Below, in pieces: positions 48,817-57,633 of a DNA stretch of 64,000 bases; the stretch's first letter is position 1, and each line of letters begins with the position of its first letter. A model generated the notes under the pieces. It saw only the letters and a list, made by a program, of their open reading frames with translations. It was not told the DNA's origin and searched no databases. Source of the stretch: Mesorhizobium sp. BR1-1-16 (GTDB taxonomy: Bacteria; Pseudomonadota; Alphaproteobacteria; Rhizobiales; Kaistiaceae); assembly GCF_020165495.1 (NCBI RefSeq), contig NZ_JAIUIE010000005.1, positions 1-64,000 on the forward strand. The letters run 5' to 3'. Both the position numbers and the translations under genes were made by a program.

Positions 48817-49626
48817 CTAGGCGGTGGGCAGCATGCCGCCATCCAGCCGCAGGTTGGACCCGGTTATGTACCCGGCCCTGGGGCTTACCAGGAACGCAAT
48901 TGCATCGGCGATCTCCTCCAATGTCCCAACCCGGCCCAGTGGCACCTGTGCAAATATTGGCAACACCGTCTGCTCGATTTCGTCCCAGGGCGCATCCTCG
49001 GCGATACCGTTGGCGAGCGCTACCGTTCGAAATCCGGTTTCGAGACTGATGCTACGAATGGTTCCGGGCGATACGGTGTTGACGGTAATGCCGTCGAGCG
49101 CGACAGCCTTTGCCATTGATGCGGTCATCGCAATCATGGCTGCCTTCGCCGCCGAATAATCGGGCCTCGCGGCGGGCGGCATCATGCCGGCCAGACTGGA
49201 GATGTTGATGACCCGTCCCCATTTAGTCGCTCGCATATGCGGCAGCAACAATGACGTCACCCGCACCGCTGCCAGCACGTTGCGATCGAAGGAGGATGCC
49301 CAGGTGGCCGCATGTGTCGTCGACTAGTCCTCGGCTCCGCCCGAGCCGCCCGCATTATTGACCACGATATCGATCGGACCGACCAGGGCCTGAGCTTCGG
49401 CCACGAGGCGCTCAACGTCGGCGTCCAGCGTCAGATCGCCGACAACCGCATGGGCACGCCCACCATCGGCGACGATTTCCTTGGCGACCTGCTCCGCCTT
49501 GAAGCGGTCACGCCCATGCACGATGACGATAGCCTTCTCCCGAGCGAGCCCGCGGGCCACAGCTTCGCCGATACCCTTGCTGCTCCCGGTGATGAGTGCG
49601 GTCTTGCCGTCTAGTTTCAAATCCAT
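48817..49626 (-). pseudogene. SDR oxidoreductase interrupted by one in-frame TAG
   Basis: One frame of 270 codons encodes a complete short-chain dehydrogenase except for an amber codon at 49324-49326. The N-terminal part has TGSSKGIGEAVA and IDIVVNNAGG. The part after the stop has the catalytic serine in INISSLAGMM, YSAAKAAMIAM and the C-terminal SNLRLDGGMLPTA. The frame is unbroken on both sides of the stop, so a single TGG-to-TAG change is the simplest explanation. Upstream, the divergent HxlR regulator starts 48 bp away. Sequencing error or suppression is possible. Confidence 0.85.
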
Positions 49627-49673
49627 GCCCTGGCACCTATCTTGAGGTCTCAGCGCATAGATCGGACTTGCGG

Positions 49674-50057
49674 ATGGCCCAGGCAATTACGCACTTAAAA
49701 GTGCCTACTCGGCATCAGGACCGGTCGGAGTGCCTGGGGCCGGACGGCTCAGCGGCTCAGGTCATCAGAGTGCTGGCCATGGTCAGCGGGCGCTGGAAAC
49801 TGCCCATCCTGTTCCGTCTTTATGAGCAGCCGAAACTGCGAAACGCCGAACTCAAACGAGACATGCCGAACGTCTCGCAGAAGATGTTGACGCAACATTT
49901 GCGGGAACTGGAGGAAGACGGATTGATCAGCCGATTGGATTTCGGTGAGCCGCGGCCTCGCGTTGAATACAGCCTCACGCCTGGTGGACTGGCGCTCATA
50001 CCCGTGCTGGCGGCGGCCAAGCGATTCTCGGAAAGCCATCAGAGCAGCCGGCTGTAG
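49674..50057 (+). CDS. HxlR-family transcriptional regulator
   Basis: A winged-helix regulator of about 127 residues, of the HxlR/YodB group that often senses electrophiles or oxidants through cysteine. The core is VSGRWKLPILFRL near residue 45, NVSQKMLTQHLRELEEDGLI near residue 75, and RVEYSLTPGG. One N-terminal cysteine (SECLGP) is in the usual place. The ATG at 49674 is weakly supported; a GTG at 49701 is an alternative. It is divergent from the broken SDR and probably its former regulator. Confidence 0.82.
   Translation: MAQAITHLKVPTRHQDRSECLGPDGSAAQVIRVLAMVSGRWKLPILFRLYEQPKLRNAELKRDMPNVSQKMLTQHLRELEEDGLISRLDFGEPRPRVEYSLTPGGLALIPVLAAAKRFSESHQSSRL
49691..49704. promoter_or_regulatory. palindrome GCACTT-AA-AAGTGC at the HxlR gene start
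   Basis: The two six-base arms are perfect inverted repeats around AA. This lies at the start of the HxlR gene and 65 bp upstream of the broken SDR, where an autoregulatory operator is expected. If it is one, the regulator probably starts at GTG 49701 or later. Confidence 0.45.
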
Positions 50058-50225
50058 TTCCAGAGTTGATGTCTTCCTCGCTGCCGTCTGCATCGCTGCT
50101 ACCGAAAGAAGCTGAAAATCCAGCAGTTATCGGACATCGCTCCCGTCTGGATATCGCCTCGCTGGTGCTGTATAGGACCTTCCGTCTATCCTCAGGGGGT
50201 TGGCAGCCAAGGGGATCAGCACCGT

Positions 50226-50310
50226 GCGGGTGTGGTGGAACTGGTAGACGCGCCGGACTCAAAATCCGGTTCCGAAAGGAGTGTCGGTTCGATTCCGACC
50301 ACCCGCACCA
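50226..50310 (+). tRNA. tRNA-Leu (CAA anticodon)
   Basis: An 85-nt tRNA with a long variable arm, as expected for leucine. The acceptor stem GCGGGTG (50226-50232) pairs with CACCCGC (50300-50306), followed by A and an encoded CCA. The anticodon stem CCGGA/TCCGG encloses the loop CTCAAAA, giving CAA, which reads UUG. The T-loop GGTTCGATTCC is normal. It borders the accessory region to its left, so it is a candidate integration site, although I did not find a second copy of its 3' end. Confidence 0.93.
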
Positions 50311-50771
50311 CCTCTTCAACAGTTGCAGGGCTCGTCAGAGAGCCTTCTCTCCGACTTTATGTTCGCGAAGTCGGTTGAAAGGGTCAGAGCCTCCGAGTCG
50401 GGCGTTTGCCATTCGGGCGGCCGCCTTCCCGTGAAGAACAGACTGGCTTCCAAACTCGACCGGCAGTTCTTCCAGCGCGACAAGTGTCAGAATTGCACCC
50501 GCGCATGTCACGAACCGCCGATCGGCGGCTGGGTGTCGGTATGGAGCCTTGCCTGATACCGAATCAAGAGCCTCCCGGCTGGGCTCTGGCCGGCATGTTT
50601 TGGACGAGCGGCCCGCAGCGCAGGCCGGCGGCGAGGCGATGCCACGCCCCCCTTCGGCGCCTGCGCACCACCTCTCGGCCGCACTCGGCGCGCGGTCGGT
50701 CATCGCACCGTTGCCGGCGCCGAACAGCCGCATTGGAAACGACACTCGGCCCGGCTACCCGGCCCGGTCCG
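50311..50771. other. 460-bp stretch without a supported gene
   Basis: It lies between tRNA-Leu and the end of the sugar operon. Frames on both strands are present but show no family features. It may hold the operon's terminator, although no clear hairpin plus T-run was found. Confidence 0.4.
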
Positions 50772-51647
50772 CTACTCCATCACGCCCGCGGCGCGCGCGA
50801 CCTTCTTGATGTGGGCGAGGCCGCGGCGATAGCCCTCCACGTCGAAATGCTCGAGCATCAGCGGAACCTCGCCGCTGAGACCGGCAATCGCTGTCACATA
50901 AGCGGTGTAGTCGAGATTGCCCTCGCCCGGCACGACCTCATCGAGATGGAACGAGATCCGCCCCGGGCCGCCCTTCATCACGAGATCCTTGGCATGGCAC
51001 GAAACGATCCACGGCCCCAGCAGGGCGAAGGCATCGCGGATCATCTTGCCGGTATTGAAATAGAGCCGTGGCGTGATGATCAGGTTGGCGGCGTCGATAT
51101 GGGCCCCGAACTGCGGCCGGTCGATCGCCTTCAGCAGCTTCAGATAGTTCTCGGGCGTATCGGTCACCAGCCAGGGGACCATCTCGAGCGAGAAACGGGT
51201 GCGCTTCGGCTTGACGGCGTCGATGACATAACGGGCGGTATCGACTGCGCGCTGGAAGCCCGCCTCGCTCTGGTTATCCGGATGAGGGCCATAGTCGTAG
51301 TTGTCGCTGAGCTGCCAGGGATCCCCGGGATGCCCGACTGTGCCGTGAAACGCGACGCAGGCGCGCGCGCCCAGCTCGTCGGCCAGCGCCAGCTGGTGCA
51401 CGGCATAGTCGAGATTGGCCTTCCGCTTGTCCTCGTCATGGGCGATGAGGTTCTTCCAGGCGCCGCCCTCGGCGAAGATCACGTCGGCGGCGGCGGCCGC
51501 ATCGACGAGCCCTGCGATCTCCTCGCGGCTGTCGAGACTGATATTCGGCATGTAGGCGGCGTTGTAGCCGAACTCCACATGCGCACGGATATAGGCGTCC
51601 GGGTCGCCCTTGTATTCGATGCCGTAGCCGCCGAGCCTGAAGGTCAT
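50772..51647 (-). CDS. TIM-barrel sugar phosphate isomerase/epimerase-type protein
   Basis: A 291-residue AP-endonuclease-2-like TIM barrel. Family pieces are GARACVAFHGTVGHPGDPW near residue 95, RFSLEMVPWLVTDTPENYL near residue 150 with a metal-ligand glutamate, GAHIDAANLI near residue 180, VSCHAKDLVM near residue 220, and PLMLEHFDVEGY near residue 260. Such enzymes interconvert ketose, inosose or keto-sugar intermediates. It is the last gene of the CUT1 import operon, so it probably acts on the imported or oxidised sugar. AAGGAAA lies upstream of its ATG. Confidence 0.86.
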   Translation of the reverse strand: MTFRLGGYGIEYKGDPDAYIRAHVEFGYNAAYMPNISLDSREEIAGLVDAAAAADVIFAEGGAWKNLIAHDEDKRKANLDYAVHQLALADELGARACVAFHGTVGHPGDPWQLSDNYDYGPHPDNQSEAGFQRAVDTARYVIDAVKPKRTRFSLEMVPWLVTDTPENYLKLLKAIDRPQFGAHIDAANLIITPRLYFNTGKMIRDAFALLGPWIVSCHAKDLVMKGGPGRISFHLDEVVPGEGNLDYTAYVTAIAGLSGEVPLMLEHFDVEGYRRGLAHIKKVARAAGVME

Positions 51648-51719
51648 GTCAGTTTCCTTGCTTGATCTGCAACCGGCGCCGCCGCGTCGCGCGGCAGCGC
51701 CTCCCATCCTCAACCGTGG

Positions 51720-52769
51720 TCAGCGCGGCTCGGCCGCGCCCGGATAGAGCAGCACCTTGCCGCAGTTGCAGGATTCCTGCAGCGCGAAGGCGCTCGCCAC
51801 ATCCGACATCGGGAAGCGGTGCGTAATCAGCTTGTCGAGCAGCGGGCGCGCCTCGCGCACGCGCTGCATCATCTCCGCGCCATGCGCCTCGTGGTTCCAG
51901 TGCCAGCAGCCGAAGATATCGACACCCTTGCCGGTGATGCGGTTCACCGGAAGCGAGCCGCTCCACGTCACGAAGGAGAGCCGGCCCCGCGCCCGCACAA
52001 GCTCCAGCACCACGGGCGGGGCCGCCTCGTTGTTGCTGGTGTCGAGCGCGGCATCGGCGCCATATCCGCCGGTGGCGGCGCGCACCTGCTCGATCAGGTC
52101 CGGCGCCCGCGGGTCGATCACCAGCTCGGCGCCCAGTTCCCGGGCCAGCTCGGCCCGATAGGGCTGCAATTCAAGCGCGATGACGCGGGCACCGATGGTT
52201 CGGGCATTGACGATCGCCCCGAGCCCGACGGCGCCGCAGCCGGAGATCAGCACCGTCTCGCCCGCCGTCACCTGCATGCGCTTCATCGCCGTGAAGCTCG
52301 GCCCGAGACCGCAGATCGCCATTGCGGCGTGATGCGTCTCGATATCGTCGGGCACGAGTTCCAGCAGATAGTCGGGCTTCAGCAGATAGTCGGAATAACA
52401 GCCGATGCCGCTGCCGGAGCTGGTCTCGGCCAGCAGGTTTCGCTGTTCCGTGCAGTGGATATGTTCGCCCGACCGGCAGGCCGGGCAGATGCCGCAACCG
52501 GCATGCGGCATCACCACGACGCGGTCTCCCGCCTTCAGCCGCTTGGACTGCGCGGCGTCGACGACGACGCCGACGGCCTCGTGGCCTAGCTCATGCGACT
52601 GTTTTCCAGCCCGCCACGATTGCCACTCGGTGCACATCGGTGCCACCAGGACCTGGATCTTGACGATGTCGCCCGCAGCCTGGGGCTCGGGCTGCTGCGA
52701 CAGCTGCGCCTCGCGCGGCCCAAAGATCTCTACGCTGAGAATTTTCTGAACTCCTGATGATGCCGGCAC
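51720..52769 (-). CDS. zinc-dependent medium-chain alcohol/polyol dehydrogenase
   Basis: A medium-chain dehydrogenase of about 349 residues. The catalytic zinc site includes the cysteine in MCTEWQ and LGHEAVGVV; the structural zinc loop is CGICPACRSGEHIHC near residue 95. The NAD fold is ISGCGAVGLGAIV near residue 175. The start is unsure: the GTG at 52769 is the only plausible start after the permease stop, without a strong ribosome site. Within a sugar import operon it probably oxidises a polyol or sugar hydroxyl with NAD. Confidence 0.85.
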   Translation of the reverse strand: MPASSGVQKILSVEIFGPREAQLSQQPEPQAAGDIVKIQVLVAPMCTEWQSWRAGKQSHELGHEAVGVVVDAAQSKRLKAGDRVVVMPHAGCGICPACRSGEHIHCTEQRNLLAETSSGSGIGCYSDYLLKPDYLLELVPDDIETHHAAMAICGLGPSFTAMKRMQVTAGETVLISGCGAVGLGAIVNARTIGARVIALELQPYRAELARELGAELVIDPRAPDLIEQVRAATGGYGADAALDTSNNEAAPPVVLELVRARGRLSFVTWSGSLPVNRITGKGVDIFGCWHWNHEAHGAEMMQRVREARPLLDKLITHRFPMSDVASAFALQESCNCGKVLLYPGAAEPR

Positions 52770-52782
52770 GAAATCGGGGGGA

Positions 52783-53640
52783 TCAACCCTTGAGCGCGCC
52801 CAGGGAGAAGCCGGTCTGAAGATGCTTCCTGAACGCAAGATAGAGGATGAGCAGTGGCAAGCTGGCGATCACGACGGCCGCGAAAAGGAAGCCGAAATTG
52901 AACGAGAGCTGCCCCTTGAGCAGGCTGAGGCCCACTTGTACCGTCCGGATCGACGAGTCCGACGACATCATGTAGACGAGAACATATTCGACCCAGCAGG
53001 CATGAAATGTAAAAATCGCGATCGTCGTTATGATCGGCCGCGACATTGGCAGAACAATCAGCCTGTAGACCTGAAGATAGTTCGCACCATCTATCTTGGC
53101 GGCCTCGATGACTTCATTGGGAATTGACCGCACGAATGAAGCGGCGAGATAGACGGCGAAGGATATGTTGAACGCCACATAGGGAATGAGGATGCCGAGA
53201 TAGGTATTCGTCAGCCCGAGATAGTTGGCGGCGATGAAGAGCGGCACGATGGAAGACGAGATCGTGACGAGCAGGCCAAGCCCGATGAAGGAGAACCAGA
53301 GCCGCGTCCATCGCGACGGAATCTTCGTGAAGGCAAAGGCCGCCGAGAGCGACAGCAGCACGACCACAACCGTCGTCACGACGCAGAAGATGAGGCTGTT
53401 GACGAAGAGATGGCCGAACTCGCCAAGCTGCCAGGCCTGGACATAATTGCGGACGGTCCAGTTGACCGGCAGCGCCACCATATTGGCGACGATTTCCTGC
53501 TCCGGCTTGAACGACGTATAGCCAAGCCAGATCAGCGGGAACAAGGTGAAGACTGTGAAGAAGGCCAGGACGACATAGGAAACGATGGTAAAGGGCAAGG
53601 GCACGCGGGCGCGGCCAGATTTCCATTCGTGATCCGCCAT
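52783..53640 (-). CDS. CUT1 sugar ABC transporter permease (MalG-type)
   Basis: A 285-residue inner-membrane permease with six helices. The ATPase-contact EAA loop is EVIEAAKIDGANYLQVYRLI near residue 185. It starts one base before the stop of the partner permease, with GGGAGCG upstream. It forms the pore with the MalF-type protein encoded just upstream. The operon encodes no ATP-binding subunit, so an ATPase must come from another locus. Confidence 0.92.
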   Translation of the reverse strand: MADHEWKSGRARVPLPFTIVSYVVLAFFTVFTLFPLIWLGYTSFKPEQEIVANMVALPVNWTVRNYVQAWQLGEFGHLFVNSLIFCVVTTVVVVLLSLSAAFAFTKIPSRWTRLWFSFIGLGLLVTISSSIVPLFIAANYLGLTNTYLGILIPYVAFNISFAVYLAASFVRSIPNEVIEAAKIDGANYLQVYRLIVLPMSRPIITTIAIFTFHACWVEYVLVYMMSSDSSIRTVQVGLSLLKGQLSFNFGFLFAAVVIASLPLLILYLAFRKHLQTGFSLGALKG

Positions 53641-53641
53641 G

Positions 53642-54544
53642 TCACGTCGCTCCCTGTTCAAAGCGGCGCGAGAAGCGGGCGGCGATCGATGACAGGATCA
53701 GGATCATGAACACGCTGAGCAGGATCACGACGATGGCGATCGCGCTGCCGAAGCCGTATTTATAGAACGAGAACGTGTTCTGGATCATGTAGAGGCCGAG
53801 TACATTGCTGTAATAACTCGGACCGCCATTTGTCATGATCCACAGGATCTCGAAGCTCTTCAGGCTTCCGGCCACCGCATAGATCGCCGAGGTCAGGAAG
53901 ACCGGGATCTGTTGCGGCACAATGAGCGATTTCAGGATGTTCCACTCGCTCGCGCCATCGAGAACGGCCGCCTCGAGCATTTCGGGGCTGGTCTTCTGCA
54001 GGTTGGCGAGGAAGATGATGAAATAGATGCCCGTATACATCCACAGCAGCACGATCAGATAGGGGATGATCGCGGTGTTCTTGGTGTTGAAGATGGTCAG
54101 CGAGAACATCGGGTTGCCGGTCGCACGGCCGATCATCTCCGCCACGAGCCCGCTCGGTGCAAAGACGACGCCGAACAGCAGTGCAACCACCACGGGGCTC
54201 ATCAGGGCAGGAAAGAAGATCACCGCCTCGAAGAAACCAGAATGCCGGACCAGCCGCCGGTAGATGACATAGGCAAGGAAAAAGCCGAGCGGGATCTGAC
54301 CGATCAGCGAGACCAGCACGACGAGGCCATTGTTGCGCAGGCCCCACCAGAAGATCGGATCGGAGAACATCACGACGTAATTGGTGAAGCCGACGAAATT
54401 CGGCACACCCATGCCGGCCCAGTCCGTGAAGCTCAGCACGAGGCTGTACAGCACCGGCACGACGATCACGAGGCCGTAGATGACGATGGCCGGTCCTGCG
54501 AGCAGCGCGTAGCTGGCGCGGTTGGATCTGGCTGCGAGAACCAC
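53642..54544 (-). CDS. CUT1 sugar ABC transporter permease (MalF-type)
   Basis: A 300-residue permease with six helices. The EAA loop is MLEAAVLDGASEWNILKSLI near residue 195, and LFGVVFAPSGLVAEM lies in a periplasmic stretch. It is the second gene after the binding protein and is packed against the MalG-type gene. Substrate specificity lies mainly in the binding protein, so only a sugar-like solute can be inferred. Confidence 0.92.
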   Translation of the reverse strand: MVLAARSNRASYALLAGPAIVIYGLVIVVPVLYSLVLSFTDWAGMGVPNFVGFTNYVVMFSDPIFWWGLRNNGLVVLVSLIGQIPLGFFLAYVIYRRLVRHSGFFEAVIFFPALMSPVVVALLFGVVFAPSGLVAEMIGRATGNPMFSLTIFNTKNTAIIPYLIVLLWMYTGIYFIIFLANLQKTSPEMLEAAVLDGASEWNILKSLIVPQQIPVFLTSAIYAVAGSLKSFEILWIMTNGGPSYYSNVLGLYMIQNTFSFYKYGFGSAIAIVVILLSVFMILILSSIAARFSRRFEQGAT

Positions 54545-54680
54545 TTCAGTCTCCCTTGCCGACCTCTATCGCCGGCTCCCGGGTGTCGCGTGAAATCGGG
54601 GCCAGCGCCGATTGGGGTCGGCGCTGGCCGGCAGCCGCAAGGGGGAGGAACCGTCGCGGCCGCTCGCTGTGCCGATGGGC

Positions 54681-56033
54681 TTATTTGGCCTTCCGGTTGC
54701 TGTCGTTCGCAGCCACCCAGGCCTCATATTTGGCCGCGAGGTCCTGCGGCGTGACGGAGCCGAGGACGAGCTCCTGCAAGCCGGCATTGATGACCTGCGT
54801 CACGCCCTCGGCATCGAGACGATCGTCGAGCACAGGAAGCACATCCTTGATCGACGAGGAGAAGGCATAGCTCGACTTCGCCAGCGGGTCGGTCAGCATG
54901 TCGGAAATACCGACATCGGACGTATAGATCGGCAGCATTCCGTATTTGACGTCGATGTCCTTGTTGGACGGATCGAGATTGAACTTGATCCACTTCCAGG
55001 CGGCCTCCGCCTTGTCGTCGTCGAGCTTAGCCGACATGCCGAAGCCGGTCGCCGGCTGGCCGGAGGACGAATCGACGCCGGCAAGCGCAGCACCCGCCAC
55101 GGCCGGAAGCGGATGCATCTCGACGGCATCCTTCATGTCAGCCGGCAGAGCCGAAGTGAGGTTCACCACCTCCCAGATTCCGCCGATCAAATAGACGCTG
55201 CGACCGCTGACGAAGGTCGACAGCGCCTGCTCGCGCGTCGTCGACGGCTCGCTGACATCGATGAAACCGGCATCGACCATGTCCCGGATCTTCTGAAGTG
55301 CGTTCACGAAGGGCGGATCGGTGAAGCCGGCGCCGTCCTTGCCCGCAAGCGCATTTGCAAACCATTCCGGCGTGCCAAGGCGGCCCACCAGGACGGAGAG
55401 CAGGCAGGACTGCAGCACCCAGTTCGACTGATCGCCGAATACCGCCGGCCGATAACCGGCCTCACGAATGGCCTTGGACTGGCCCATCAGTTCCTCGAGC
55501 GTCGCCGGGTACTTGAGCCCGAGCTGGTCGAGAAGCTTGCGGTTCACATAGACGACATTGGTGAAATTCACATAGGGGACGCCGATCTCGTAGACATCGC
55601 CCGACGGAGCCTGCGCCTGTGTGAAGACGGGGCGCAGCATCTTGTCGACGCCATCGCGCTGGATGAACGGGCGCAGATCCTTGGCATAGCCGCGATTGGT
55701 CAGATAGCCGGTGCGCTTGCCGGGCCAAAGGGTCAGGACGTCTGGCAGGTTGCCGGAGATCGCCAGCGCCTGCATCTTGTTGTGATAAGCGTCGTGATCG
55801 AGATAATCGAAGTTGATCGTGATATCGGGATTGGCTGCGTGGAACCGTTCATAGGTTTCCTGAAGGCGGCCATAGTCCGGGTCGATCTTCGTGTAAGGAA
55901 CGATCGCCGACAGCGTGACATCTGCATAGGCCAATGCTGTCGAACCGAAGCTCAAAGCTGCGGCGACTGCCATGGTCGATACGCGGCAGGCCAGCCTGCC
56001 AAGCGGGAACGTTTTCCCAAGCGGGGAATTCAT
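54681..56033 (-). CDS. CUT1 sugar ABC transporter substrate-binding protein
   Basis: A 450-residue periplasmic family-1 binding protein with a signal peptide (MAVAAALSFGSTALAYA). The mature protein has the usual two-lobe pattern: FHAANPDITINFDYLDHDAY near residue 70, LPDVLTLWPGKRTGYL near residue 95, and IWEVVNLTSALPADM near residue 280. GAGGAG lies nine bases before the ATG. It opens the operon and has two LacI-type sites in the 372 bp upstream. The ligand is unknown but is probably an oligosaccharide or polyol. Confidence 0.92.
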   Translation of the reverse strand: MNSPLGKTFPLGRLACRVSTMAVAAALSFGSTALAYADVTLSAIVPYTKIDPDYGRLQETYERFHAANPDITINFDYLDHDAYHNKMQALAISGNLPDVLTLWPGKRTGYLTNRGYAKDLRPFIQRDGVDKMLRPVFTQAQAPSGDVYEIGVPYVNFTNVVYVNRKLLDQLGLKYPATLEELMGQSKAIREAGYRPAVFGDQSNWVLQSCLLSVLVGRLGTPEWFANALAGKDGAGFTDPPFVNALQKIRDMVDAGFIDVSEPSTTREQALSTFVSGRSVYLIGGIWEVVNLTSALPADMKDAVEMHPLPAVAGAALAGVDSSSGQPATGFGMSAKLDDDKAEAAWKWIKFNLDPSNKDIDVKYGMLPIYTSDVGISDMLTDPLAKSSYAFSSSIKDVLPVLDDRLDAEGVTQVINAGLQELVLGSVTPQDLAAKYEAWVAANDSNRKAK

Positions 56034-56295
56034 TGTTATCTCCTCTCAAATTGGCGTTTCGCCCGAATTCAGACCGAATTGTTCTGCCCCCGAAGCGGGC
56101 CGGCCTGCCTAGCAACGGGATTCGAAAGTCAAAAGCTGGTTGCTGATGGCGCGACCCTTCCGGTCACGGCCCTCCATGCGCCCGCCCGGCAGCGCAAACG
56201 TCAGCGCAGGCCAAGGCAGCGACCGTGATCGATCCTCTCCTCTCCTTCCGGCTTAGTTCTCCCCACCCCGGCGGATGCGCATCTTCACGCGATCC

Positions 56296-56305
56296 GTAAC
56301 GTTAA
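56296..56305. promoter_or_regulatory. LacI-type operator, site 1 (GTAACGTTAA)
   Basis: An AACGTT-centred palindrome 263 bp upstream of the CUT1 binding-protein ATG and 90 bp from site 2. The same core occurs at the other operon, which suggests recognition by the LacI pair. The remaining 56034-56405 shows no gene. Confidence 0.6.
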
Positions 56306-56385
56306 GAATGCGAGTTCTGAAACAGTTGTCAATCGCAAATTGTCAGAGATGCGCCCTTTAATGCGCATTGCTGCCGGCGCGATCC

Positions 56386-56395
56386 CAAACGTTAC
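56386..56395. promoter_or_regulatory. LacI-type operator, site 2 (CAAACGTTAC)
   Basis: Second AACGTT palindrome in the same gap, 11 bp before the end of the upstream lacI gene. The 90-bp spacing from site 1 would allow looping by a tetramer or two dimers. Confidence 0.55.
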
Positions 56396-56405
56396 GGATC
56401 AGAGT

Positions 56406-57437
56406 TCAGGGCTTGAGGATATGGCTGCCATGGTCGATGAAGTCGGCCTGGACGACCTGACGCAGCCCAGCATAATCCTCGCCATCGATCGCGCGCACGA
56501 GCATGTCGGCCAGAAGGTCCGCGATCTCGAAATGCGAATAATAGAACGCGCTAGTTGGCGGGCTGAGGAAGTCGTGCAGCCGGGCACCGCCATAGGTGAC
56601 AACGCCGAAATCCTTGCCGATCTGGCGCCCCGCCTGGTGCATGGTGGTGATGAAGCCGAGGCCGGCCTCGTCGGACGCCACGAAAGCGCCCGTCGCCTCC
56701 GGGTGTCGGCGCAGCACGTCGCGCGCCATCTCGACACCGCTTTGCGGCGTGGTCGCCGAGAAATGGATGAGTTCGTCCGGCACCGTGATGTTGCGGGCGT
56801 TGAAAGTCTTCGTCCATCCTTTGACGAACTGCAGGCTGTAGCTGAACTGGCTCGAGGGCGCGAACAGAAGCGGCGCCGGATGACCGTTGTCGAGCAGCAG
56901 CCGCGCCGCCTCGGCCCCGATCTGCTCATGGTCGAGATCAACATGGGGATGAGGACTGAGCAGTTCCGTTCGCCCGAAAGTGACGAAGGGCACGCCGACT
57001 TCGAGCAGATATTTGACGCGATCGTCCTGCGGCCTCGTATGGGTGATGATGACGCCGTCGACCGAGCCCTCGCGGACAAGATTGCGGACGATCTCGACCG
57101 GATCGTCATGCTCGAGATGTGGCACAATGCCGGTGCGATAGCCCCGCGCCTTCATCGCGGTCGAGACGCCGACAAGCAGCGAGGCCGTCACGATGTTGAG
57201 CTGGTCCTGCCGCTCGAACGAGAGCACCATGGCCACGGATTGCGAGCGCCCCGTGCGCAGGTTCACGCCGCCCATATTGGGTCGGTAGCCGAGCATCTCG
57301 GCCGCGCGCTTCACGCGGTCGATTGTCTCGGCATTCACTTCCGGGCCATCCTTGAGGGCGCGGCTGACGGTCGTGGCAGAAATCCCCAGATGCTTTGCCA
57401 CCGTATGCAGCGTGGTTCTGCGACTGCGCTTGTTCAT
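56406..57437 (-). CDS. LacI-family transcriptional regulator
   Basis: A 343-residue repressor. The DNA-binding domain at residues 8-55 has the recognition motif VAKHLGISATTVSRALKDGP and the hinge GYRPNMGGVNLRTGRS. A periplasmic-binding-protein-like sensor domain follows (VDGVIITHTRPQDDRVKYLL; FVTFGRTEL). It lies between the two sugar operons and closely resembles the second LacI at 63224-64000, sharing runs such as RYLLEVG, PFVTFGRTEL and VVTYGG. The start at 57437 is used because the 44 codons before it lack coding character. Confidence 0.93.
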   Translation of the reverse strand: MNKRSRRTTLHTVAKHLGISATTVSRALKDGPEVNAETIDRVKRAAEMLGYRPNMGGVNLRTGRSQSVAMVLSFERQDQLNIVTASLLVGVSTAMKARGYRTGIVPHLEHDDPVEIVRNLVREGSVDGVIITHTRPQDDRVKYLLEVGVPFVTFGRTELLSPHPHVDLDHEQIGAEAARLLLDNGHPAPLLFAPSSQFSYSLQFVKGWTKTFNARNITVPDELIHFSATTPQSGVEMARDVLRRHPEATGAFVASDEAGLGFITTMHQAGRQIGKDFGVVTYGGARLHDFLSPPTSAFYYSHFEIADLLADMLVRAIDGEDYAGLRQVVQADFIDHGSHILKP

Positions 57438-57633
57438 GTGGAGGCACCGGCGGGCAAGGGGCGGATCGGCAGCGTCGTTCGGCGTGAGCACTGCTCCCGC
57501 CTGCTGCCGGTTTCGCCCAATCAGCCGGAATATACAATCGGTGACCGCCGATCGGCCTCGAAATCGCACCGGCCACGGCTCTGGCGGGACCGAATCCCGG
57601 GTAAGCCGCCCCTCCGGTGCTCCCGAGGCCCCT

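Noticed and set aside
50335-50745. 136-codon minus-strand frame between tRNA-Leu and the sugar operon
   Set aside because: No ribosome site, no family features, and composition typical of non-coding high-GC sequence.
54612-56228. 538-codon plus-strand frame opposite the CUT1 binding protein
   Set aside because: Antisense shadow in a gene with clear signal peptide and ribosome site on the minus strand.
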